Source of the DNA: Paucibacter sp. PLA-PC-4
Lineage (GTDB): Bacteria; Pseudomonadota; Gammaproteobacteria; Burkholderiales; Burkholderiaceae_C
Length of the DNA stretch: 64,000 nt
Assembly (NCBI RefSeq): GCF_026241155.1
Contig: NZ_JAPFGP010000008.1
Coordinates: forward strand, 62,001 to 126,000
Reading direction: 5' to 3'
This document shows positions 1 to 7,430 of the stretch, one piece after another. Position 1 is the first letter of the stretch. Each line of letters opens with the position of its first letter. Under the pieces are notes generated by a model. It saw only the letters and a list, made by a program, of their open reading frames with translations, was not told the origin of the DNA and ran no database searches. Position numbers and translations under genes: made by a program.

Positions 1-55
1 CTCGGCCGAGGACCTTCCCGGCGCGGTGCGCAGCGCCCATCTGACCAACCCCTGA
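1..55 (+). CDS. 3' end of an unidentified upstream gene (partial)
   Basis: Reading from base 2, an open frame of 17 codons ends at TGA (53-55). Nearly every third position is G or C, as in the real genes nearby, so this looks like the tail of a gene entering from the left. The peptide is too short to assign a family. Confidence 0.4.
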   Translation, partial: SAEDLPGAVRSAHLTNP

Positions 56-100
56 GCCAAGACTTGATGCAAGATAGGCGCTTAGCCCCGGGAGCCCTGC

Positions 101-1747
101 ATGAGTGAGCCTGTCGCGACGACCGCCAAGCAGGTCCGGCGCCTGCACCAGATCTTGCTGTGGCCGCTGCGCCTGATGCCCATCGGCGCCGCGCCCGGCG
201 CCCCGCGCCGTCCCTGGGAGCTGCTGCTGGCCCAGGGCGATCAGCCCTGGCGCGAGGTTGTGGACGAGTACACCGGCGACGCGGCGCGTTTTCACGAGCG
301 CCACTACCAGGAGTTCGTCACCTTCCTGCCCTATGTGCAGCGCTTTCTCTATGGCGAGGGGCGCTCACGGCCCGACGATGCGCTGGGCGAATCAGGCATG
401 AAGGTGCTGCGCCGCGACGATGTGGCGAGCCTGCGGCTGCGCAGCCGGCCGGGCGAGGCGCAGCTGTGCCTGGACGTTATCCATGTCGATCTGTATTTCT
501 TCTTCGATGTCGATGTGGTACTGCTGAACGTGGAACTGGCGGCCAGCGATCTGGAGCTGCGCCAGGCCCAGGACCTGCTGTACCGGCTGGGCCGCGCCTA
601 CCCCTCGGGCTGGGACGCGCAGGGTCTGCCACTGCACACGCTGGCCGAGGCCGAGTGGCTGGGGCACGGGGGCCAGGTCTTGGCCGCCTCGGATGCGGGA
701 CAGCGCGAGCGCTTCATAGCCCATGTGGCCGAGCACCGTGCGCCGCGGCTGTCGGCGCATTGGGACTGGCTGCTGCGGCCTCTGGTCAGCGACCAGTCGC
801 AGGCGCCCGGCGTGCTGCGTTTTCGCCAGATCGAGTACTACCGAATGCCGATGATGGCCTATCTGGCGCTGGACGATCCCGCTGCACTGTCGCGTAGCGA
901 CTTCGTGCGCCTGGGCCTGGTGACCGGTGCGGCGGCCGATGACAGCGGCCTGCCCTTCAGCGAGCCCTATCTGCAGGACTTCGAGCAGCGCTATTGCTAC
1001 GACCGTTTCTGGAGCGCCGCCGGCGCGGCGCCGCAGACCCGTTATCTGTGCAGCGGCCATGCGTTGATCGTGATCGGCCGCGCCGACGCCGAGTTCTTCT
1101 GCTGCCGCGACCGCGGCGTCCTGGCCCAGTTCCGCCACCAGCATTTCCTGGTCTTTCTGATCGCACATTTCCAGAAGGCTGCGCTCTTGATGTTCTCGGA
1201 CCGCCTGGTCGAAGCGTTGCGCCGGCTCAATGTCAACGACGCCGACAATGTGAGGCGCTTCAAACGCGCGATCCGTGCCAGCTTCGAGGGCTTTCTGCGC
1301 TTCTCGCACCGCTACTGGTTTCACGCGGTGGCCGAGCAGGCACAGACCCGCGCGCTATACCGCATGAGCGCCCAGCATCTGGAGCTCGACTCGCTCTATG
1401 CCGAGGTCAAGTCGCGCATCAGCGATATGAGCGACTACCTGGAAACCGACAGCGTGCGCCGCCAGGCCAATACCGTCGTACGCTTGACCGTGGTGACCAT
1501 CTTCGGCCTGATCGGCACCATCACCACCGGCTTTCTTGGCATGAATCTGCTGGCCGAGTCGGAGGCGCCGCTGTGGTATCGGCTGCTGGTGTTCGGCCTG
1601 ACCCTGGGCGCGACGGTGGCGCTGACGATCTACACCATGGTCAAGTCCAAGCGCCTGTCGGACTTCCTCGATGTGCTGTCCGACGAGCGCCTGCCCGGCA
1701 TGGCCAAGCTGCGGGCCTTTGCGGCGGTCTGGCGCTCGGGCCCCTGA
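101..1747 (+). CDS. CorA-like membrane protein (putative divalent cation transporter)
   Basis: A 548-residue protein with a long soluble N-terminal part and two closely spaced C-terminal membrane segments (about residues 460-483 and 492-513). The first segment ends in Gly-Met-Asn at residues 480-482, the signature of the CorA Mg2+/Co2+ channel superfamily. A basic cytoplasmic tail follows. The N-terminal region is longer than classical CorA (about 320 residues) and is not recognised in detail, so substrate and direction are unproven. A GGGAG sequence lies just before the ATG at 101. The gene stands alone and converges on the cytochrome b561 operon. The coding call is firm; the transport role is inferred from the C-terminal motif. 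Confidence 0.75.
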   Translation: MSEPVATTAKQVRRLHQILLWPLRLMPIGAAPGAPRRPWELLLAQGDQPWREVVDEYTGDAARFHERHYQEFVTFLPYVQRFLYGEGRSRPDDALGESGMKVLRRDDVASLRLRSRPGEAQLCLDVIHVDLYFFFDVDVVLLNVELAASDLELRQAQDLLYRLGRAYPSGWDAQGLPLHTLAEAEWLGHGGQVLAASDAGQRERFIAHVAEHRAPRLSAHWDWLLRPLVSDQSQAPGVLRFRQIEYYRMPMMAYLALDDPAALSRSDFVRLGLVTGAAADDSGLPFSEPYLQDFEQRYCYDRFWSAAGAAPQTRYLCSGHALIVIGRADAEFFCCRDRGVLAQFRHQHFLVFLIAHFQKAALLMFSDRLVEALRRLNVNDADNVRRFKRAIRASFEGFLRFSHRYWFHAVAEQAQTRALYRMSAQHLELDSLYAEVKSRISDMSDYLETDSVRRQANTVVRLTVVTIFGLIGTITTGFLGMNLLAESEAPLWYRLLVFGLTLGATVALTIYTMVKSKRLSDFLDVLSDERLPGMAKLRAFAAVWRSGP

Positions 1748-1756
1748 GTCACCAAG

Positions 1757-2284
1757 TCACCAGCGCTGCTTGACGCCGGTGACCATGGCACGGATCAGCC
1801 GCGTGCGTTCCAGTCGCCCCATCAGCAGTGCGGCCGCCACATGCACGCCGACCAGGCCCAGCAAGGTGTTGGCCAGGCCCTCGTGCAGTTCTTCCAGCCA
1901 CTCCTCGCCCCAGAAGGCATCGAGACCCTGCATCCAGCCGCTCAGTCCGAGCAACAGCACCAGGGCCAGCAGCGCCAGCATCATCAGCGCGCCCAGCGGG
2001 TTGTGGCCGCGCTGGGGCGGCAGCTCGCCGGAGCGCAGCGCGCGCAGATGGGCAGCCAGGCGCGCCGGCGTCGGGAAGAAGTCGGCGAAGCGGGCATGCC
2101 GGCTGCCGACGAAGCCCCAGACGATGCGGGCCAGCACCAGGGCGCTGGCCAGATAGCCGGACCAGCGATGCAGCGGCTCGCCGTCGTCGAGCACTAAGAG
2201 ATTGAACATCACGCAGGCCACCAGGCTCCAGTGGAACAGGCGCACGAAGCGGTCCCAGACCGGCGCCTCGGCCCCTGTCTGCAT
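1757..2284 (-). CDS. Cytochrome b561-family membrane protein
   Basis: A 175-residue integral membrane protein starting at the ATG at 2284 (MQTGAEAPVWDRF). It has four predicted membrane segments with family-typical histidines: the RLFHWS motif in helix 1, HRWSGY before helix 2, and LHEG and GVH near helices 3 and 4, which are likely b-type haem ligands. Such proteins move electrons between the quinone pool and soluble or periplasmic partners. It is the last gene of a minus-strand operon, 26 bp after the PepSY protein and downstream of a putative outer-membrane protein. That operon diverges from a two-component system, an arrangement common in Burkholderiales. The frame stays open further upstream, but that part is a shadow of the PepSY gene. 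Confidence 0.85.
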   Translation of the reverse strand: MQTGAEAPVWDRFVRLFHWSLVACVMFNLLVLDDGEPLHRWSGYLASALVLARIVWGFVGSRHARFADFFPTPARLAAHLRALRSGELPPQRGHNPLGALMMLALLALVLLLGLSGWMQGLDAFWGEEWLEELHEGLANTLLGLVGVHVAAALLMGRLERTRLIRAMVTGVKQRW

Positions 2285-2310
2285 GGGACCTTGCGGCCCG
2301 GAGGTGCGGC

Positions 2311-2568
2311 TCACTTGCGCTCCAGCACGGCGGCGCTGGCCGGGTCGAAGTAGATCTCTACCTTGCGGCCGTCCTTGTCCTGGCCGTAGATCTCGTAGCA
2401 GCGGCCCTTGCTGAGCTTGAAGGTCTTGATCTGGTAGCCCTGGGCTTCGACGGTCTTGCGGAAGTCGGCTTCCTTCATCCACTGGCTTTCGGGTACCTGG
2501 CAGCTCGGGCCGGCCAGGGCCGTGGCGGACAGGGCGATCAACAGCGGGGCGATCAGAACAGTCTTCAT
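2311..2568 (-). CDS. Small secreted PepSY-domain protein
   Basis: An 85-residue protein with a clear Sec signal peptide (MKTVLIAPLL... ending near Ala-Leu-Ala) and a single PepSY-like domain. The mature part has the pattern E-x-x-F-R-K-x-V-E-x-x-G-Y and ends in a G-R-K-V-E-I-Y-F-D-P strand, as in small PepSY_2-type periplasmic proteins. It probably acts in the periplasm. It sits between a putative outer-membrane protein and a cytochrome b561 gene in one operon beside a PmrAB/QseBC-like regulator pair. PepSY proteins next to b561 genes are usual in this group, but the precise role is unknown. GGAAACC precedes the ATG as a weak ribosome site. Confidence 0.82.
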   Translation of the reverse strand: MKTVLIAPLLIALSATALAGPSCQVPESQWMKEADFRKTVEAQGYQIKTFKLSKGRCYEIYGQDKDGRKVEIYFDPASAAVLERK

Positions 2569-2650
2569 GGCGGGTTTCCTGAGGGTTGAGTGATCCCGGC
2601 ATCTGCCGGTAGCCCTATTTCAGATGGCGCCGATGAAGCCCAGCTGAAGA

Positions 2651-3298
2651 TCAGAACTGCAGTTTCAGACCCAGGCTGTAGAGCGTGCTGCCGCCGCTGC
2701 GGCCGAGGCTGCCGTCGAGCTGCAGGTCCTTGAAGACCTCACGGCGTAGGCCCAGGCCGAACAGCGGCTTGGACTGGCGCTGGCCCAGCCATTCCAGATG
2801 CCCGGTCGCCGTGCCCAAGGCCTGCTCCCAGGCCAGGCCCAGCGCCGGCAGTGTCGGGCCGCCGGGCGTGCGGCTGGCCCCGAGATTGATGTGCAGCGCA
2901 CCCGCTGGGAACTCGCGGCTGGCAATCAGCGTGGCATAGCGCGTGGCGCCGTGCTGAAACCGGGTGTGCGTCAGGCCCAGCACGGCGGCATGGTGCCAGC
3001 GGCCCTCGTGGGGTGCGCTCAGCTGAATCTTGCTCTGCAGACTCGTGCTGCTGAGCGCGCTGCCATGCTCGCGAGACCAGGCGGCGCCGAGTTCGATGCC
3101 TTGCCAGGGGGCATAGGCGGGGGCCACGGTCCACAGCCGCGCATCGCCGGGCTGGCGCGCATACCAGGCCTCCAGATGGCCGGCGCCGGCCTCGTTGACA
3201 TTGGCGTCATCGATATTGAGCGGCCGGCCGGCATGAACCGGGTTCAGCAGCAGCGCCGCCAGCAGCGTGGTGAAGATGGCGTGTGGCAGGTCGGACAT
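2651..3298 (-). CDS. Putative outer-membrane beta-barrel protein, function unknown
   Basis: A 215-residue protein with an N-terminal signal peptide (hydrophobic residues about 8-23, cleavage near His-Ala-Gly). The body alternates short hydrophobic and polar stretches with many glycines and ends in a terminal phenylalanine (LKLQF), a hallmark of outer-membrane barrels. I do not recognise a named family. It is the first gene of the minus-strand operon with the PepSY and cytochrome b561 genes and diverges from the response regulator. That placement suggests it answers to the neighbouring two-component system. Coding is well supported; localisation is inferred from the signal peptide and C-terminus. 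Confidence 0.7.
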   Translation of the reverse strand: MSDLPHAIFTTLLAALLLNPVHAGRPLNIDDANVNEAGAGHLEAWYARQPGDARLWTVAPAYAPWQGIELGAAWSREHGSALSSTSLQSKIQLSAPHEGRWHHAAVLGLTHTRFQHGATRYATLIASREFPAGALHINLGASRTPGGPTLPALGLAWEQALGTATGHLEWLGQRQSKPLFGLGLRREVFKDLQLDGSLGRSGGSTLYSLGLKLQF

Positions 3299-3350
3299 CG
3301 TGAGGCCTCTCCGAGGGCAGCGCGAATCCCTCGCACTTTTTTTCGGCCTC

Positions 3351-3378
3351 CTGAAGCCCAGCTTAAGCTGCGCTTCAT
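3351..3378 (+). promoter_or_regulatory. Candidate PmrA/QseB-type operator (three 11-bp-phased repeats)
   Basis: In the gap between divergent genes, three hexamers recur with an exact 11-bp period: CTGAAG (3351), CTTAAG (3362) and CTTCAT (3373). PmrA/QseB-type OmpR-family regulators bind direct CTTAAT-like repeats spaced by five bases, so the match in spacing and sequence is good. The middle copy is also the core of the palindrome CAGCTTAAGCTG. The site could control both the regulator operon (start 3421) and the divergent envelope operon (start 3298). Confidence 0.5.
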
Positions 3379-3420
3379 CGCTGCCGGGTCTGATGCGAGC
3401 ATGAAGCGTCGCTGCCGATC

Positions 3421-4089
3421 ATGAGAGTTCTGCTTGTCGAAGATGATGCCGCGCTGGCCGAGGCCATGTCCGCCTATCTGGAATGCAAGGGCTTTGCCGT
3501 GGACCGCGTGGCCAGTCTGGCGGCGGCACGCGCGGCCTTGCCTCTGGCGCCCTGGCATGCGGTGCTGCTGGATCTGCATCTGCCCGATGGCGATGGTCTG
3601 GAGCTGATCCCGGCGATACGCCACCGCGCACCGGCGCTGCCCATCGTCGTGCTGACCGCGCGTGATCAGGTGAGTGACCGCATTCGCGGCCTCGATGCCG
3701 GCGCCGATGACTACCTGGTCAAGCCCTTCGATCCCGACGAACTGCTGGCGCGGCTGCGCGCGGTTGAGCGGCGCGGTCGCGGCGGTGCGGACTCTGCCCT
3801 GGTGCAGGCCGGCGCGCTGCAGATCGACCTGAGCCGCATGGCGGTCTGCCGCGATGGCGAGCCGGTGACTCTGACCGCCAAGGAGTGGAGCCTGCTGCGC
3901 GTGCTGGCTTTGCGGCTGGATCGCATCCACCTGAAAAGCGCCTTGGTGGAGGCGCTGTACGGTTTCGATGACGAGGTGGGCAGCAACACCGTCGAGGTCT
4001 TCATCCACAACCTGCGCCGCAAGCTCGGCACGGACAGCATCCAGACCGTGCGCGGCCTGGGCTACCGGCTCAGCGGCGGCACCCGATGA
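3421..4089 (+). CDS. OmpR-family response regulator (QseB/PmrA-like)
   Basis: A 222-residue regulator. The receiver domain (about 1-115) has the acidic pair after strand 1 (VEDDAAL), the phospho-acceptor Asp in LLDLHLPDGDG, the Thr of VLTARD and the Lys of VKPFD. A winged-helix DNA-binding domain (about 128-220) ends with the usual NTVEVFIHNLRRKLG recognition region and G-L-G-Y-R-L. Its stop overlaps the start of the histidine kinase gene by 4 bp (ATGA), so the two are translationally coupled. The sequence resembles QseB/PmrA/TctD-type regulators, and CTTAAG-like repeats lie just upstream. The signal is unknown. Confidence 0.92.
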   Translation: MRVLLVEDDAALAEAMSAYLECKGFAVDRVASLAAARAALPLAPWHAVLLDLHLPDGDGLELIPAIRHRAPALPIVVLTARDQVSDRIRGLDAGADDYLVKPFDPDELLARLRAVERRGRGGADSALVQAGALQIDLSRMAVCRDGEPVTLTAKEWSLLRVLALRLDRIHLKSALVEALYGFDDEVGSNTVEVFIHNLRRKLGTDSIQTVRGLGYRLSGGTR

Positions 4090-5411
4090 GCGAGGCGCCC
4101 GCCGTGCCGACCAGCCTGACCGGCCAGTTGACGCGCAGCCTGTTGTGCCTGGTCTGCTGTGCCTGGCTGTTGACGGCGGCGCTGGGAGCCTGGCATGCGC
4201 GCGCCGAGATCAGCGAGGGCATGGACAGCACCCTGATGGACAGTGCCGCGCGTCTGCTGCTGATGGCCGGGCCGGCGGCGGAGCTTCCCTGGGCGCCGGC
4301 GGGGCCGGACGATCACCATTTCTACCAGCTGGTGGACCTGTATGGCCGGGTGCTACAGCGCTCGCCGGACGCACCCGCGCAGGCGCTGGCGGTGCCGCTG
4401 GCTGCGGGCTTTGTCGACTTGCCGGGCTGGCGCGTCTACAGCCAGCGCCATGCCACGCTGCCGCTGTGGATCCATGTGGCCGACGACCTGGACCATCGTC
4501 GCGAGGCCATGCTGGAGAACGCACTGAGCTTTGTGCTGCCGCTGCTGGCCATGCTGCCGGCGCTGGCTCTGCTGATCCGCTGGCGGGTGCGGCGCGGCCT
4601 GGCGCCGCTGCGCCAGCTGGCCGCCGAGATCGGACGGCGTAGCGGCCAGGACCTCAGCCCCATAACCGACACAGCCGTGCTGCCTGCCGAGCTGCAGCAG
4701 ATCGGCGCCAGCACCAACCATCTGCTGCTGCGCCTGTCCGAGGCGCTGGACACCGAGAAGGCGCTGGCCGCCAACGCCGCCCACGAGCTTCGCACCCCGC
4801 TGGCCACCGTTCGCCTGCGCCTGCACCAGCTGCTTGATATGGGGTTGGCACCGGCCGCACGCGCCCAGGCCCTCAGCGCCGAGCAAGCGCTGCTGCGACT
4901 CGGCCGACGCGCCGAGAAGCTGCTGCAACTCTCGCGTGCCGAGTCCGGCGCCGCGCTGAGCAGCGCGCCGGTCAATCTGGCCGGGCTGGCCGGCGGCGTG
5001 GCCCAGGAGTTCTGGGCCGATGCCGATCTGTTGGAGCGATTGCGCCTGCAGGTGCCCGAGGACTGCGATGTGCTGGCGCTGGGCGACTTTGATGCGCTGG
5101 CCATCGTGCTGCGCAATCTGATCGAGAACGCCCAGCGCCATGCGCCTGGCAGCCTAATCGAGCTCAGCGTCGAGGCACCGGCGACCTTGCGGGTGCGCGA
5201 CCACGGCCCAGGCGTTCCGGCTGCGGCGCTGGCCTGCATCCCGCAGCGGCACCAGCGACGGGTCGGCGTAGGCTATGGGCTGGGCCTGTCCATCGTCGCC
5301 ACCATCATCGAACGCCACGGCGGCCGGCTGCTGCTTCAGGCGCCGCATGCGGGCAGGGGGCTGGAGGTCCGTATCGACCTGCGGCCGGCCGGGGCTCTTG
5401 GCCCTGGCTAA
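4086..5411 (+). CDS. Sensor histidine kinase (QseC/PmrB-like)
   Basis: A 441-residue membrane kinase paired with the upstream response regulator. Membrane segments lie at about residues 15-38 and 143-162 and flank a periplasmic sensor of about 105 residues. The HisKA motif AAHELRTPLATVR carries the phospho-accepting His. The ATPase domain has the N box (NLIENAQRHA), the G1 box (RDHGPGV) and the G2 box (GYGLGLSIV). The stretch between G1 and G2 is short, as in QseC-like kinases. The start overlaps the regulator stop. The ligand is not readable from the sequence; by association it should govern the divergent PepSY/b561 operon. Confidence 0.92.
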   Translation: MSEAPAVPTSLTGQLTRSLLCLVCCAWLLTAALGAWHARAEISEGMDSTLMDSAARLLLMAGPAAELPWAPAGPDDHHFYQLVDLYGRVLQRSPDAPAQALAVPLAAGFVDLPGWRVYSQRHATLPLWIHVADDLDHRREAMLENALSFVLPLLAMLPALALLIRWRVRRGLAPLRQLAAEIGRRSGQDLSPITDTAVLPAELQQIGASTNHLLLRLSEALDTEKALAANAAHELRTPLATVRLRLHQLLDMGLAPAARAQALSAEQALLRLGRRAEKLLQLSRAESGAALSSAPVNLAGLAGGVAQEFWADADLLERLRLQVPEDCDVLALGDFDALAIVLRNLIENAQRHAPGSLIELSVEAPATLRVRDHGPGVPAAALACIPQRHQRRVGVGYGLGLSIVATIIERHGGRLLLQAPHAGRGLEVRIDLRPAGALGPG

Positions 5412-5465
5412 ACTGAGGGTTCCGCTGATCTCCTTCCTCTTGCCGTGCGCTTGCAACCCCTGTCA

Positions 5466-6425
5466 ATGCTGAGGCTGTCCACGCTGCTGCTGGCTTGTGC
5501 CGGGGCCGCGCATGCCCAGCTGCCGCCCTCGGCCCTGCCGACCCTTGACGGCCTGCCCCGGCCCACGACACCGCCGCCCGAGATCGGGCCGGTGGTGCCG
5601 CCCCAGGTGCAGCGCTGGCGCCGCGAGGGCGAGGCCTACGAGCATGGCGACGGCGTGCCGCGCGATCCGGTGATGGCGGCTCAGCTCTATTGCCGAGCCG
5701 CCCGCTATGGCGACGCCGCCGCGCAGTACAACCTGGCCTGGATGCTGACCAACGCGCGCGGCATCGAGCGCGACGATGCCCAGGCCGCCCATCTGTTCGC
5801 CGCCGCTGCCGAGCAGGGCCTGCAGCAGGCGGAGAATATGCTCAAGGCCATGGGTACGCCGCGCGGCGCGCCGCCAGCCTGCCTGCGCCCGCCCGACACC
5901 GACCCTGCGCCGCTCAAGCCCGGCCAGGCGGCCAAGCTCCCGCCGTTGCCGCCCCCACCCCCGCCGGCCAATGCGCCAGAGCCCATCGTGCGCTTCGTCA
6001 ATCTGGTGGCGCCCGACTACCAGCTGGCCCCGCATCTGGTGCTGGCCGTGATGGCCACCGAGTCGAACTTCGACCCGCTGGCCGAATCGCCGAAGAAGGC
6101 CCAGGGCCTGATGCAGCTTATCCCCGACACGGCGGCCCGCTTCAAGGTCAGGAAGATGACCGACCCGGTGCAGAACATCCGCGGCGGCATGGCCTATCTG
6201 CGCTGGCTGCTGGCCTATTTCGAGGGTGATCTGTCCCTGGTGCTGGCGGCCTACAACGCCGGCGAGGGCGCGGTGGACCGCTACCGCGGCGTGCCGCCCT
6301 ACGCCGAGACGCGGATGTATGTGCGGCGCATCCTGGCCGCGATCGGCGGCCAGCGCAGCCACCCATTCGATCCGAGCGTGACCGCGCCTTCGCCGGTGCT
6401 CGGCTCGCGCCGCGTGCCCGGCTGA
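5466..6425 (+). CDS. Lytic transglycosylase with Sel1-like repeats
   Basis: A secreted peptidoglycan lyase of 319 residues from the ATG at 5466; a GTG at 5445 would add seven residues, and neither start has a strong ribosome site. A signal peptide (MLRLSTLLLACAGAAHAQ) is followed by two Sel1/TPR-like repeats (about residues 55-130; AAQLYCRAARYGDAAAQYNLA is the first) and a proline-rich linker. A C-terminal SLT domain follows. The catalytic Glu is in ATESNFDP, followed by GLMQLIP and the AAYNAGEGAV substrate-groove motif. It cleaves the MurNAc-GlcNAc bond to a 1,6-anhydro product. The mix of Sel1 repeats and an SLT domain is known in Burkholderiales. Confidence 0.9.
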   Translation: MLRLSTLLLACAGAAHAQLPPSALPTLDGLPRPTTPPPEIGPVVPPQVQRWRREGEAYEHGDGVPRDPVMAAQLYCRAARYGDAAAQYNLAWMLTNARGIERDDAQAAHLFAAAAEQGLQQAENMLKAMGTPRGAPPACLRPPDTDPAPLKPGQAAKLPPLPPPPPPANAPEPIVRFVNLVAPDYQLAPHLVLAVMATESNFDPLAESPKKAQGLMQLIPDTAARFKVRKMTDPVQNIRGGMAYLRWLLAYFEGDLSLVLAAYNAGEGAVDRYRGVPPYAETRMYVRRILAAIGGQRSHPFDPSVTAPSPVLGSRRVPG

Positions 6426-6429
6426 GCCC

Positions 6430-7350
6430 TCAGCCCGCCTTCTTGCGCGCGGCTGGCTTGAGCTTCATCTCGACGAAGAAGTCATAGAGCTGCTGGGCCG
6501 CCGGCGACAGGCTGCGGCCTTTGCGCCGTATCAGCCCGACATGGCGGCTCACTGCCGGCTCGACCAGCGGCACGCTGACCAGCAGCGGATGGCTCTTGTC
6601 CGGCATCGCCAGCGAGGGCACCGCCGCCACGCCCAGCCCGGCCTCGACCAGACCCAGGGTGGTGGTCACATGCTGGGTCTCGTAGACGGCCTCCGGCAGG
6701 CCGGCCACACCGGCCAGCGCCTGGTCCAGCAGCAGCCGGTTACCCGAGTTCTTGGCCACCGCGATGTAGTCGTAGGCGGCCAGCTCGTGCCAGGCCACCT
6801 GGCGCTTGCGGGCCAGCGGATGGTCGCGCCGACAGGCAGCGACGAAGCGCTCCTCCAGCAGCGCATGGAACTCGATATCGGGCTCCTGGCTGCCGATGAA
6901 GTTCAGGCCGAAATCGACCTCGCCGCGTGCCACCGCGTCCAGCACCGCGCCGGCGCCGGCGTCGAAGACCTTGAGTCGTATCTTCGGATAGCGCTCGCGG
7001 TAGCGGCCGATCACGCGCGACAGGTAGTAGTAGACGGTCGACGGCACGCAGGCGATGCTGACCTCGCCCATGCGGGTGGCCGATACCCCGCGTATGCCCA
7101 GCAAGGTGTTGTCCAGCTCGTCGAGCAGCTGCTGTACCTTGCGGGCGAAATCGCGGCCCACCGCGGTCAGGCTGACGCGGCGCGTCGTGCGGTCCAGCAG
7201 CTTGACGCCCAGCGCCTGCTCCAGCTTGTCGATGCGGCGGCTGAAGGCTGGCTGCGAGATGTGAACGGCCTCGGCCGCGCGCCGGAAGTTGCCCAGCTCG
7301 GCCACCGCGCGAAAGGCCAGAAGATCGTTCAGGTCGAAATTGATAGCCAT
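6430..7350 (-). CDS. LysR-family transcriptional regulator
   Basis: A 306-residue regulator. Its N-terminal winged helix (about residues 8-66) contains FRRAAEAVHISQPAFSRR and the conserved TTRRVSLT wing. The effector-binding domain follows, with a typical GVSATRMGEVSIACVPS strand and a GLGVAAVPS motif. It is transcribed away from the tautomerase/Bug/porin genes, with only 80 bp between its ATG and the ATG at 7431. LysR proteins usually control the divergent gene with a co-inducer from the same pathway, so this is probably the activator of that catabolic uptake operon. The inducer is unknown; an aromatic or tricarboxylate compound would fit the neighbours. Confidence 0.9.
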   Translation of the reverse strand: MAINFDLNDLLAFRAVAELGNFRRAAEAVHISQPAFSRRIDKLEQALGVKLLDRTTRRVSLTAVGRDFARKVQQLLDELDNTLLGIRGVSATRMGEVSIACVPSTVYYYLSRVIGRYRERYPKIRLKVFDAGAGAVLDAVARGEVDFGLNFIGSQEPDIEFHALLEERFVAACRRDHPLARKRQVAWHELAAYDYIAVAKNSGNRLLLDQALAGVAGLPEAVYETQHVTTTLGLVEAGLGVAAVPSLAMPDKSHPLLVSVPLVEPAVSRHVGLIRRKGRSLSPAAQQLYDFFVEMKLKPAARKKAG

Positions 7351-7370
7351 GTTGACTGATGCGTGTGGTG

Positions 7371-7405
7371 GATCAATCGATCATAACTATGCAATTCACA
7401 TGCAT
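7371..7405 (+). promoter_or_regulatory. Candidate LysR operator/promoter region
   Basis: The 80-bp divergent gap is AT-richer than its surroundings. It contains GATCAATCGATC (7371-7382) and an inverted repeat ATGCA-N7-TGCAT (7389-7405), the kind of dyad LysR proteins bind. The spot lies 26 bp before the ATG at 7431. No clear -35/-10 pair could be assigned. Confidence 0.35.
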
Positions 7406-7430
7406 GAGTGGATCGCCCAAGATCCGTCCC

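Noticed and set aside
7371-7382. GATCAATCGATC as an FNR box
   Set aside because: It lacks the TTGAT-N4-ATCAA spacing; only part of it resembles a half-site.
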